DNA of 6,768 bases. Source: Actinomycetota bacterium. GTDB lineage: Bacteria; Actinomycetota; Actinomycetes; Nanopelagicales; Nanopelagicaceae. This document shows positions 1-6,240 of the stretch, piece by piece. The DNA is taken from contig WLCR01000060.1 in NCBI GenBank assembly GCA_009705235.1, forward strand, positions 1 through 6,768. Direction: 5' to 3'. How positions within the stretch are numbered: the first letter of the stretch is position 1; each line of letters starts with the position of its first letter. A model generated the notes under the pieces. The model saw nothing but the letters and a program-made list of their open reading frames with translations. It ran no database searches and was not told the origin of the DNA. The translations under genes were made by a program, and so were the position numbers.

Positions 1-62
1 AGGGCGATTACATTCACACACACAACATGAGGAGTTATCGATGGGAAGCAAGCCGCGCTTAA
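1..62 (+). CDS. suyA: SuyA, (2R)-sulfolactate sulfo-lyase small subunit (3' end only)
   Basis: Only the 3' tip is present. Starting at base 3, the frame reads GDYIHTHNMRSYRWEASRA and stops at TAA 60-62. The GD(Y/W)(I/V)HTHN block is the characteristic end of the SAF-type small domain of the UxaA/altronate dehydratase family, whose stand-alone form is SuyA. The gene runs past the start codon of suyB and overlaps it by 22 nt in a different frame, so the two subunits should be translationally coupled. SuyA and SuyB together form the iron-dependent lyase that splits (2R)-3-sulfolactate into pyruvate and sulfite. The alternative is the N-terminal subunit of another split UxaA-type dehydratase; the downstream slcC and comC genes make SuyA the better call. 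The body of the gene lies before the window. Confidence 0.72.
   Translation, partial: GDYIHTHNMRSYRWEASRA
29..34 (+). promoter_or_regulatory. Shine-Dalgarno of suyB, inside suyA
   Basis: GAGGAG lies six bases before the ATG at 41, a good ribosome binding site. It is embedded in the last codons of suyA, so ribosomes finishing suyA pass over it. It supports 41 as the suyB start. Confidence 0.75.
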
Positions 63-1207
63 CTGGATACCGCCGCGAAAACGGCACTATGGGTATCCGC
101 AATCACGTAATTATTTTGCCTCTCGATGACCTTTCAAATGCAGCTGCAGAAGCTGTAGCAAAAGTGATTCCAGGCACGATGGCACTACCGCATGCCTTTG
201 GCCGTCTGCAGTTTGGTGAAGATCTTCAATTAACTTTTGACACATTAATCGGAACTGGCGTAAACGCTAACGTTGCCGCAGTTGTTGTTATTGGTATCGA
301 ACCAAAGTGGACACAACGCGTTGCTGACGGAATTGCAAAGACTGGAAAGCCAGTTGCAGCATTTTCAATCGAAGGCAAGGGTGACCTACAAGTTATTCAG
401 GAAGCTAGTCGTGTAGCAGCAATGTTCCTTCAAGATGCATCAGGTCTTGTTCGCACAGAAGCTGAAATGGGCGACATGATCATGTCAATCAAGTGCGGAG
501 AATCAGATACAACATCTGGTCTTGGTTCTTGCCCAACAACTTCAGAAGCAGTAGACCGTTGGGTTGAAGCTGGTGGAACTGTTTTCTTTGGTGAAACTTC
601 AGAGCTGACAGGTGGAGAACATCTAATTGCAGAACGATGCATTGATGCAGCAACTCGTGATTTGTTCCAGCTTACATATGACAACTACATCAAGGTTATT
701 GAAGCCACTGGTGCAAACCTGCTTGGTTCACAGCCAACTCAAGGAAATATTGCTGGTGGCCTAACGACTATTGAAGAAAAGGCACTTGGAAACATTGCAA
801 AGACTGGATCAGTTCCAGTTGTTGGTGTTCTAAAGCCTGCAGAAATGCCTAATCCAGCTAACCCTGGTTTGTATTTTATGGATTCTTCATCGGCTGCAGC
901 AGAGTGCGTAACTCTGATGGCCGCTGGTGGCGCAGTAATCCACTTGTTCCCAACAGGACAAGGAAACGTTATCGGCAACCCAATCGTTCCGGTGTTGAAG
1001 CTAACTGCAAATATCAAGACCGCGAAGTCAATGTCTGAGCACATCGATCTTGATGTTTCTGGAGTCCTTCGTTATGAATACGATATGACTAAGGCTGGCG
1101 ACATGATGATGGATGTCATATATGACACTGTTAATGGTCGTCTATGTAAGGCTGAAGTTATGGGCCACCGCGAATTCACATTCACGAAGTTGTACATCTC
1201 TGCCTAA
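41..1207 (+). CDS. suyB: SuyB, (2R)-sulfolactate sulfo-lyase large subunit (UxaA family)
   Basis: This is the 388-residue large catalytic subunit of a UxaA-family lyase, about the usual SuyB length. Visible family blocks are the KCGESDTTSGLGSCPT segment at residues 151-166 with Cys152 and Cys164, FGETSELTGGEHL at 183-195, the GN(I)AGGLTTIEEKALGNIAK(T)G block at 235-256, and the HLFPTGQGNVIGNPIVPVLK block from 301. With SuyA it cleaves the C-S bond of (2R)-3-sulfolactate to pyruvate and sulfite in the cytoplasm. The family also holds altronate and galactarate dehydratases, so the substrate rests on context: a split two-subunit form followed by SlcC-like and ComC-like sulfolactate dehydrogenases and a sulfate/sulfite exporter. 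The ATG at 41 has a good GAGGAG site and overlaps suyA by 22 nt. Its stop TAA shares one base with the slcC start. Confidence 0.88.
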   Translation: MGSKPRLTGYRRENGTMGIRNHVIILPLDDLSNAAAEAVAKVIPGTMALPHAFGRLQFGEDLQLTFDTLIGTGVNANVAAVVVIGIEPKWTQRVADGIAKTGKPVAAFSIEGKGDLQVIQEASRVAAMFLQDASGLVRTEAEMGDMIMSIKCGESDTTSGLGSCPTTSEAVDRWVEAGGTVFFGETSELTGGEHLIAERCIDAATRDLFQLTYDNYIKVIEATGANLLGSQPTQGNIAGGLTTIEEKALGNIAKTGSVPVVGVLKPAEMPNPANPGLYFMDSSSAAAECVTLMAAGGAVIHLFPTGQGNVIGNPIVPVLKLTANIKTAKSMSEHIDLDVSGVLRYEYDMTKAGDMMMDVIYDTVNGRLCKAEVMGHREFTFTKLYISA

Positions 1208-2145
1208 TGATTCTTATCTCTGAAGATGTATGGGGAACTCCCTTCCAAAAACTGGAAGGGAGTTTTCCCATTACTCGTAATGATGATTTGTGGAGTAACC
1301 CTGAAGAACTTAAATCTTCACTAAAAGATGTAACTGCATTAGTAGTTCGCAATAGAACAAAAGTAACTGCAGATGTTATTGCCGCGGCGCCTAAGCTAAA
1401 AGTTATTGCTAGAGCTGGTGTTGGTTTAGACAATATTGACATTAATGCTGCAGATGCTGCAGGTGTAGTAGTAGTTGCAGGTCTTGGTGCCAACGCGGTC
1501 AGCGTTGGTGAATTAACTCTTGGTTTAGCCCTAGCTTTATTAAGAAATGTTCCGGGCCATGATGTGGCAACACGCGACGGTGGATGGGTTCGTACACCTG
1601 GTAGAGAATTGTCAGGACTTACCTGGGGACTACTTGGGTGCGGTGCGACAGGTCTTGCAACGGCAAAGCTTTTGCAAGGCTTCGGATGCCAAGTTGTTGG
1701 ATATGACCCTTACGCAAAGAATCTTTCTGGTGTCGAGCTAACTACATTTGAAGATGTTCTAAAGCGCAGTGATGTAGTAAGTATTCACATGCCTTCAACA
1801 GCAGAAACAAATGGAAGCATTAACGCTGCATCACTTGCTTTGATGAAACCAGATGCGATCATCGTCAATGTTGGCCGTGGCGAAGTGATTAATGAGGCTG
1901 ATTTGATGACAGCCCTGAGGGCTAAAACCATTGCTGGGGCAGCACTTGATGTGCGTGCCCAAGAGCCTCCGGTTAAGGGCGACATGGAAGAGATTCCAAA
2001 CTTGATTCTAACTCCGCATGTGGCTGGCATTACTAAAGAAAGCCAACTGCGAATCAATCAGATTTTGACCTCTAACATTGAATTAGTTCTAAACTCAAAG
2101 CCTGCTACTCACGCAGTGGGGGCTTTAAAGGAAAGTAGCAACTAA
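1207..2145 (+). CDS. slcC: (S)-sulfolactate dehydrogenase SlcC-like, D-isomer-specific 2-hydroxyacid dehydrogenase
   Basis: The 312-residue protein belongs to the D-2-hydroxyacid / phosphoglycerate dehydrogenase superfamily, in the short form without ACT domain. The substrate loop ARAGVGLDNID is at 68-78, the nucleotide motif GCGATG at 144-149, and Asp167 in GYDPY predicts NAD(H) preference. The catalytic triad is Arg224 (NVGRGE), Glu253 (AQEPP) and His271 (TPHVAG). In sulfolactate degraders SlcC oxidises (2S)-3-sulfolactate to 3-sulfopyruvate with NAD+; position between suyB and a comC-like gene supports that role here. Without context it could be taken for a phosphoglycerate or glyoxylate dehydrogenase. 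The start ATG overlaps the suyB stop (TAATG) and has no clear Shine-Dalgarno, so translation probably depends on termination of suyB. The N-terminus (ILISE...) fits the family from the first residues, although codons 9-21 carry a strong hairpin. Confidence 0.8.
   Translation: MILISEDVWGTPFQKLEGSFPITRNDDLWSNPEELKSSLKDVTALVVRNRTKVTADVIAAAPKLKVIARAGVGLDNIDINAADAAGVVVVAGLGANAVSVGELTLGLALALLRNVPGHDVATRDGGWVRTPGRELSGLTWGLLGCGATGLATAKLLQGFGCQVVGYDPYAKNLSGVELTTFEDVLKRSDVVSIHMPSTAETNGSINAASLALMKPDAIIVNVGRGEVINEADLMTALRAKTIAGAALDVRAQEPPVKGDMEEIPNLILTPHVAGITKESQLRINQILTSNIELVLNSKPATHAVGALKESSN
1232..1268 (+). promoter_or_regulatory. strong hairpin within the start of slcC
   Basis: AACTCCCTTCCA at 1236-1247 pairs perfectly with TGGAAGGGAGTT at 1253-1264 around a five-base loop. 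The stem can extend outward through two G-U pairs and two G-C pairs (1232-1235 with 1265-1268), giving about 16 pairs. A short TTTT run (1263-1266) is followed by CCC. The shape resembles an intrinsic terminator, but the U-tract is short and it lies inside coding sequence, so attenuation, RNA processing or stabilisation of the upstream suyAB message are all possible. The pairing is directly visible; its function is inference. Confidence 0.55.
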
Positions 2146-3132
2146 ATGCCTCAGTTAACCGTTGGTGCTGCAATTGTAAAAGCGACCTCCTTGTTAGAAG
2201 CAGCAGGAGTTCCTGCACAAGAGGCAGCAACGACTGCTCGTTGCATAGTTGCAAGTGATCGATGGGGAATTGGCAGTCATGGTTTGATGCGTTTGCCTTT
2301 TTATCTTTCACGTTTACAGGCTGGTGGAATTAAGGCAGATGCAGAGTTGAAGATAGTTACAGATTTACCAAGTCTGGTTGTCTTTGATGGCGATGATGGA
2401 TTAGGTCATTGGCAACTCCAGAAAGCATCAGAAATTGCAGCAGAACGTGCGATGGTAAACGGAATCGCAGCAGTTGGTGTTGGACGCTCTAATCACTGTG
2501 GTGCTTTAGGTATCTATGTATGGCCAATGATTAATCGCGGATTAGTAGGAATTGCATTTAGTACTGGACCAGCCGTTATGCCACCATGGGGTGGAAATAA
2601 AGCTTTACTATCGACTTCTCCAATTGCAGCAGGTATTCCAACAAATCCTCCAACGGTTGTTGATTTAGCAACGAGCGCAGTTGCTCGTGGAAAAATTCAA
2701 GCAAAAGCTCAGGCAGGAGCCGAATTAGAACCTGGTTGGGCATTTACAAAAGATGGCGCACCAACCACAGATGCCAAGGAAGCACTTGCAGGAATGCTTG
2801 CACCATTAGGTGGCGTCAAGGGTTACGCTGTTGCTGTTCTTGTTGAATCACTAACCGGAATGTTGATTGGTCCAACTCTTGCCAAGAATATTCCAGATAT
2901 GTTCGCTGCTAGCCAAGATGCCTTGCCACAACAGATTTCACATTTTGTCATCGCAATCGATGCGGCCAAATTATCTGTTGATGGCGCTAATAATCGCACC
3001 AATGAGTTTGTTTCTGAGGTCGGTGCAGCAGGTGGACGCCTTCCGGGTGCCAACCGCGTTAATCCAGAAAAGCTCAATCTTGATGATGAAATAACCATCA
3101 CCGATCAAGTCTTTTCACAACTGGGTTTCTAG
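2146..3132 (+). CDS. comC: (R)-sulfolactate dehydrogenase ComC-like (malate/L-lactate dehydrogenase family)
   Basis: The 328-residue protein is a member of the Ldh_2 (malate/L-lactate/ureidoglycolate dehydrogenase) family, which is unrelated to classical Rossmann dehydrogenases. Family signatures are SDRWGIGSHGLMRLP at 37-51 with His45, the VGRSNHCGALG block around 112-122 with His117, the STSP segment at 156-159, and DLATSAVARGKI at 173-184. ComC enzymes act on (2R)-3-sulfolactate and 3-sulfopyruvate, usually with NADP(H). Paired with SlcC, it would convert (S)- to (R)-sulfolactate, the isomer that SuyAB cleaves. It starts directly after the slcC TAA with no gap. An AAAGGA at 2127-2132 is 13 bases from the ATG, farther than usual, so coupling to slcC is likely. 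Substrate is inferred from context; related enzymes use malate, lactate or ureidoglycolate. Confidence 0.8.
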   Translation: MPQLTVGAAIVKATSLLEAAGVPAQEAATTARCIVASDRWGIGSHGLMRLPFYLSRLQAGGIKADAELKIVTDLPSLVVFDGDDGLGHWQLQKASEIAAERAMVNGIAAVGVGRSNHCGALGIYVWPMINRGLVGIAFSTGPAVMPPWGGNKALLSTSPIAAGIPTNPPTVVDLATSAVARGKIQAKAQAGAELEPGWAFTKDGAPTTDAKEALAGMLAPLGGVKGYAVAVLVESLTGMLIGPTLAKNIPDMFAASQDALPQQISHFVIAIDAAKLSVDGANNRTNEFVSEVGAAGGRLPGANRVNPEKLNLDDEITITDQVFSQLGF

Positions 3133-4125
3133 ATGGTTAAAAGCTACGCACCAGGCTTTGGTTTAATTGGCTTATTGGTTGCAATTGCATTTCAAATTAA
3201 TCAAATGCAATCGGCAATTAGTCCACTTGCATTGTGCGTTGCTTTTGGATTTATGGTTGCAAATTTTGCACAGTGGCCAGCATTTGCAGCTCCTGCTACA
3301 AAGATTTCAAGCAAGACTATTATGCGTATTGGTGTTGCATTGTTAGGCGCACAAGTAAGTGTTGTTTCTCTAAAGGAAATTGGCTTAAAGGGCGTGATCA
3401 CAGTTGTGATCGTTGTAACCTTTACGATTTTTGGAATTCTCGGACTGTCTAAGTTGTTTAAGATGTCTGGAGAACTTGGACTTCTGATTGGAGTTGGATT
3501 TGGTGTTTGCGGTGCAACCGCTGTTGCTGCCATCAAGCCACAAACTCGCGCTACTGAAGAAGAGACTTCTTATGCAATCGGTCTGATCTCTTTGTGCGGG
3601 ACACTTTCTATTTTCATGTTGCCATTGATTGGCCATGCGCTCAACCTAGATACTCGAGAGTTCGGTGCATGGGCAGGTGCAGCAGTACATGATGTCGGAC
3701 AGGTAGTAGCAACAGCATCTGTATGGGGTGATGATGCAGACAAGTACGCAATCGTTGTAAAACTTTCGCGCGTTTGCTTACTTGCTCCAATTGTTTTGAT
3801 TTTATCTATTCGACACCGTCGTTGGTTAACCTCGCAAGGTAAGCAAGAGGTTGCAACTGCGAAGGTTCCTTTGATTCCATACTTTGTTCTTGGATTTATC
3901 GCCGTTGCAACACTAAATAACACCGTTCAAATTAGTGAAGGTTTACATGACGCGATCGTTTTGATCAGCAAGTTGATGTTGGGAGCTGGTTTAGTTGCGC
4001 TGGGTTCAGGAGTTAGATGGAAGGCGATCCGGGCCATCGGCCCTCGCCCAATGGCAATGGGAATGCTGGCCTGGGTGATTGTGGCTGGTGTTGCCTTGGC
4101 TGCCGTCCAAATAACCGGACTTTGA
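3133..4125 (+). CDS. yeiH: YeiH-family putative sulfate/sulfite exporter
   Basis: This 330-residue integral membrane protein has about ten hydrophobic segments, roughly at 9-25, 31-48, 62-80, 86-108, 114-134, 145-168, 205-226, 247-263, 272-293 and 305-326. Family landmarks are CGATAVAA at 126-133, GAWAGAAVHDVGQVVA at 178-193, and KLSRV at 210-214, as in the UPF0324/YeiH (PF03601) family. Members beside sulfonate lyase genes are regarded as exporters of the sulfate or sulfite released; as I recall, SuyZ and CuyZ were proposed on that basis. Here it begins directly after the comC stop with no gap or Shine-Dalgarno, so it appears to be the last gene of the suy operon and would export sulfite from SuyAB. 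Its TGA stop (4123-4125) lies inside the -35 element of the next promoter. The family assignment is firm; the transported ion is inference. Confidence 0.85.
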   Translation: MVKSYAPGFGLIGLLVAIAFQINQMQSAISPLALCVAFGFMVANFAQWPAFAAPATKISSKTIMRIGVALLGAQVSVVSLKEIGLKGVITVVIVVTFTIFGILGLSKLFKMSGELGLLIGVGFGVCGATAVAAIKPQTRATEEETSYAIGLISLCGTLSIFMLPLIGHALNLDTREFGAWAGAAVHDVGQVVATASVWGDDADKYAIVVKLSRVCLLAPIVLILSIRHRRWLTSQGKQEVATAKVPLIPYFVLGFIAVATLNNTVQISEGLHDAIVLISKLMLGAGLVALGSGVRWKAIRAIGPRPMAMGMLAWVIVAGVALAAVQITGL

Positions 4126-4147
4126 CATATACCCCCAGGGGTATGAT
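4122..4147 (+). promoter_or_regulatory. promoter of the sulfur-response operon
   Basis: A perfect TTGACA at 4122-4127 overlaps the stop codon of the exporter gene. A TATGAT hexamer lies at 4142-4147, giving a short 14-base spacer. A slipped -10 (TGATAA 4144-4149, spacer 16, or GATAAG 4145-4150, spacer 17) is a more usual spacing with weaker matches. The spacer is filled by a palindrome, so a repressor bound there would block RNA polymerase. It would drive the Cys-rich protein, cstR and the CoA-disulfide reductase. Confidence 0.6.
4129..4144. promoter_or_regulatory. CsoR/CstR-type operator palindrome
   Basis: The sequence is ATACCCC-CA-GGGGTAT, two perfect 7-bp inverted arms around a two-base centre. 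A C-rich half followed by a G-rich half with A/T ends is the known architecture of CsoR/CstR-family operators. A member of that family is encoded 156 bases further on, so autoregulation is the natural reading. The site lies between the promoter hexamers. Confidence 0.8.
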
Positions 4148-4184
4148 AAGTTTACCTTAGGCACTAAATCTAAGGAGATAAACC

Positions 4185-4298
4185 ATGTGTTCACCAGTAA
4201 CGTGCAATGTATGTAAGAAATTCACTTGGTCAGGATGCGGTCAACATATTGAAGAAGCGCTGGCTGGAGTCGCTGAAGCAGATCGTTGTAAGTGCTAA
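4185..4298 (+). CDS. 37-residue Cys-rich miniprotein A, function unknown
   Basis: A short gene with a strong AAGGAG (4172-4177) seven bases before its ATG encodes MC.PVTCNVC.. then WSGCGQH and a DRCKC end. Cysteines are at 2, 7, 10, 18, 35 and 37, with His21. The CxxC, GCGxH and CxC elements suggest a small metal-binding or thiol/persulfide-carrying fold. It is the first gene of the operon controlled by the CsoR/CstR-type palindrome and ends two bases before the regulator's ATG. It matches a second gene at 6233-6403 at 23 of 37 positions, including every cysteine except Cys37, which argues strongly that it is a real protein. From memory, similar short proteins occur unannotated in many bacteria and some fungi. 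I know of no function and assign none. Confidence 0.85.
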   Translation: MCSPVTCNVCKKFTWSGCGQHIEEALAGVAEADRCKC

Positions 4299-4300
4299 TT

Positions 4301-4588
4301 ATGGCTACTAAAAAAATTGCTCATGTTCTCTCAGATGAAGAACAGATTGAAGCAATATCAAAGAGAATTAAGCGTGCCCAAGGTCAACTAGGCGCTGTTG
4401 CTCGCATGCTCGAAGAAGGTCGCAACTGCGAAGAGATTGTGACTCAAATGTCTGCTGTCTCAAAAGCTGTAAATACAGCTGCCTTTACGTTGATTTCAGC
4501 AAGCCTTAAAGAGTGCATTGTCGAAGGTAAGAACAACTCTGAAGCCGTTACCGCTCAGCTTCAAAAACTATTTTTAAGTCTGGCATAG
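4301..4588 (+). CDS. cstR: CsoR-family repressor, CstR-like persulfide sensor
   Basis: This 95-residue all-helical repressor is of the CsoR/RcnR/FrmR family (DUF156). The typical RIKRAQGQLGAVARMLEEGR helix occupies 22-41, followed by NCEEIVTQMSAVSKAVN. Copper-sensing CsoR uses Cys, then His 25 residues later and Cys 29 residues later. Here Cys43 and Cys72 keep the 29-residue spacing, but the His position is Ser68. Two cysteines without the histidine is the pattern of CstR, which forms di-, tri- or tetrasulfide crosslinks with sulfane sulfur and releases DNA. The neighbouring rhodanese/CoA-disulfide reductase agrees. The likely operator is the palindrome at 4129-4144. I chose the ATG at 4301, two bases after the preceding stop, over an in-frame GTG at 4292 that overlaps the upstream gene. 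There is no clear Shine-Dalgarno, so coupling is likely. A FrmR-like or other thiol sensor remains possible. Confidence 0.82.
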   Translation: MATKKIAHVLSDEEQIEAISKRIKRAQGQLGAVARMLEEGRNCEEIVTQMSAVSKAVNTAAFTLISASLKECIVEGKNNSEAVTAQLQKLFLSLA

Positions 4589-4590
4589 GG

Positions 4591-6240
4591 ATGCGCGTAA
4601 TCATTATTGGAGGCGTTGCTGGGGGAATGTCAGCGGCAACACGTTTGCGTCGCCTCGATGAATCCGCGGAGATTATTGTTCTTGAGAAGAGCGGGCACGT
4701 TTCATATGCAAACTGTGGGTTGCCTTACTACGTTGGTGGAGTAATTGAAGAGGAAAAAGATCTGTTGTTGCAGACTCCAGCCAGCCTTCACGCACGTTTT
4801 CGATTAGATGTTCGAGTAAGTACCGAAGTCCTTGCGATTAATCCAAGTAAAAAGATGGTTGCTGTAAAGAATTTGATAACTGGCGAAACCTCTGAGCTGG
4901 ATTATGACAAGTTGATTCTTAGTCCAGGGGCGTCACCTGTAGTTCCGCCGATTCCAGGAATTGAACGTGGAATGACTTTACGCACCGTAGAAGATGTAGA
5001 GAAAATTGCAGCAAGTGTTGGCAAGAAGCCAGCCAGTGCTCTAGTTATCGGTGGCGGATTTATTGGTGTTGAAATCGCTGAAAATCTTGTTCATCGCAAT
5101 ATCCCAACCGCCCTTGTTGAAGCAACAGATCAAGTGCTAATGCCATTAGATCCTGAGCTTGCAACCTTAGTTGCACAGGAAATGCGCTCACACGGCGTTG
5201 ATCTTCGTCTTGGCTCCAGCGTTGTAAAGATTTCATCTGACTCCGTGGAACTAGCCAATGGTGAGGTTTTACCTGCCGAAATTGTTATCTTGGCAATCGG
5301 TGTTCGTCCAGAGATTGGATTAGCAAAGGCAGCAGGCCTTGACATCGGTACACGTAATGGAATTAAAGTCGATGATTTTAATCGCACCAGTAATCTTGAT
5401 ATCTACGCAGTAGGAGATGCAGCTGAAAAGACCGATGCGCTTGATGGAAATGCAACTCTTGTCCCCTTGGCAAACCTTGCTAACCGCCATGGTCGTGTAG
5501 TTGCAGATCACATATGTGGCTTAAAAGTGCGACCGGTAAAAACTATTGGCACCGCCATCGTTAAAGTTTTTGATTTAATGATTGCAACAACTGGATGGAA
5601 TGAGAAGAGATTGATGGCGTCAGATCGCCCTCATCAGGCTATCCACATCCACCCTAATTCACATGCTGGTTATTACCCAGATGCAAAGCAAATGACTTTG
5701 AAATTAATCTTTGATCCAAAGAGTGGTGAAATACTTGGAGCACAGGGTGTCGGAATAGAAGGCGTTGATAAACGCATTGATGTGATTGCAACTGCAATGC
5801 GCGGAGAGATCACTGCACCAGAGCTAGCCGATTTGGAACTTGCATATGCGCCACCATTTGGTTCAGCCAAGGACCCTGTAAACATGTTGGGGTATGTAGC
5901 TGAAAATGTCTTGTCAGGTGTATCAAAGGTTGCGCAGTGGCATGAGATTGATGAGTATCGTGAAAAAGGTTACGAGCTGCTCGATGTTCGATCTGAGGCT
6001 GAATGTGGTCGAGGGATTATTCCTGGAGCTATCAACATTCCAGTTGATGAAATCCGTGATCGGCAATCAGAATTAAAGAACAAAAATCTTTTGGTTAATT
6101 GCCAAGTCGGACTGCGTGGCCACACGGGCTCGATGCTTCTAAGAGAACTTGGATTTAATGCAGTAAATCTTGATGGTGGTTATCTAACGTGGATCAATTC
6201 GCCTGCTGGAGCTAATGAGAAAAGAGAAGTGAATGTGTAG
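4591..6240 (+). CDS. CoA-disulfide reductase fused to rhodanese domain (NADH-dependent persulfide reductase type)
   Basis: The 549-residue flavoprotein combines a pyridine-nucleotide disulfide oxidoreductase of the CoADR class with a C-terminal rhodanese domain. The FAD motif GGVAGGMSAA is at 7-16, the single redox cysteine Cys42 sits in SYANCGLPYY, the NAD(P)H motif GGGFIGVE is at 154-161, and IYAVGDAAE at 271-279 is the second FAD contact. The dimerisation region carries HAGYYPDAK (359-366) and AYAPPFGSAKDPVN (418-431), with the two conserved tyrosines of CoADR. The rhodanese domain spans about 450-538 with LLDVRS at 463-468 and active-site loop CQVGLRG, Cys504. Fused enzymes of this kind reduce CoA-persulfides and polysulfides with NAD(P)H and release sulfide. 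It starts two bases after cstR and would act in the cytoplasm as effector of the persulfide response. Sulfur respiration is an alternative role elsewhere in the family. Confidence 0.9.
   Translation: MRVIIIGGVAGGMSAATRLRRLDESAEIIVLEKSGHVSYANCGLPYYVGGVIEEEKDLLLQTPASLHARFRLDVRVSTEVLAINPSKKMVAVKNLITGETSELDYDKLILSPGASPVVPPIPGIERGMTLRTVEDVEKIAASVGKKPASALVIGGGFIGVEIAENLVHRNIPTALVEATDQVLMPLDPELATLVAQEMRSHGVDLRLGSSVVKISSDSVELANGEVLPAEIVILAIGVRPEIGLAKAAGLDIGTRNGIKVDDFNRTSNLDIYAVGDAAEKTDALDGNATLVPLANLANRHGRVVADHICGLKVRPVKTIGTAIVKVFDLMIATTGWNEKRLMASDRPHQAIHIHPNSHAGYYPDAKQMTLKLIFDPKSGEILGAQGVGIEGVDKRIDVIATAMRGEITAPELADLELAYAPPFGSAKDPVNMLGYVAENVLSGVSKVAQWHEIDEYREKGYELLDVRSEAECGRGIIPGAINIPVDEIRDRQSELKNKNLLVNCQVGLRGHTGSMLLRELGFNAVNLDGGYLTWINSPAGANEKREVNV

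Noticed and set aside
739..1044. Open frame on the minus strand within suyB
   Set aside because: It lies wholly opposite a gene with strong family motifs, has no recognisable domain and no ribosome site of its own.
3398..3413. GATCAC/GTGATC small inverted repeat in the exporter gene
   Set aside because: Six-base arms inside a conserved membrane-protein frame are readily explained by chance and by codon content.
3570..3923. Long minus-strand open frame of 117 codons within the exporter gene
   Set aside because: It is the complement of membrane-segment codons. The plus-strand gene has clear YeiH motifs and the reverse product shows none.
4292..4300. GTG start three codons upstream for the CsoR-family gene
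   Set aside because: It would overlap the end of miniprotein A and lacks a ribosome site. The ATG at 4301 gives a normal family length and a 2-nt gap.
4301..4588. Copper-sensing CsoR
   Set aside because: The histidine that completes the copper site is replaced by Ser68, and no copper ATPase or copper chaperone of a known family is next to it.
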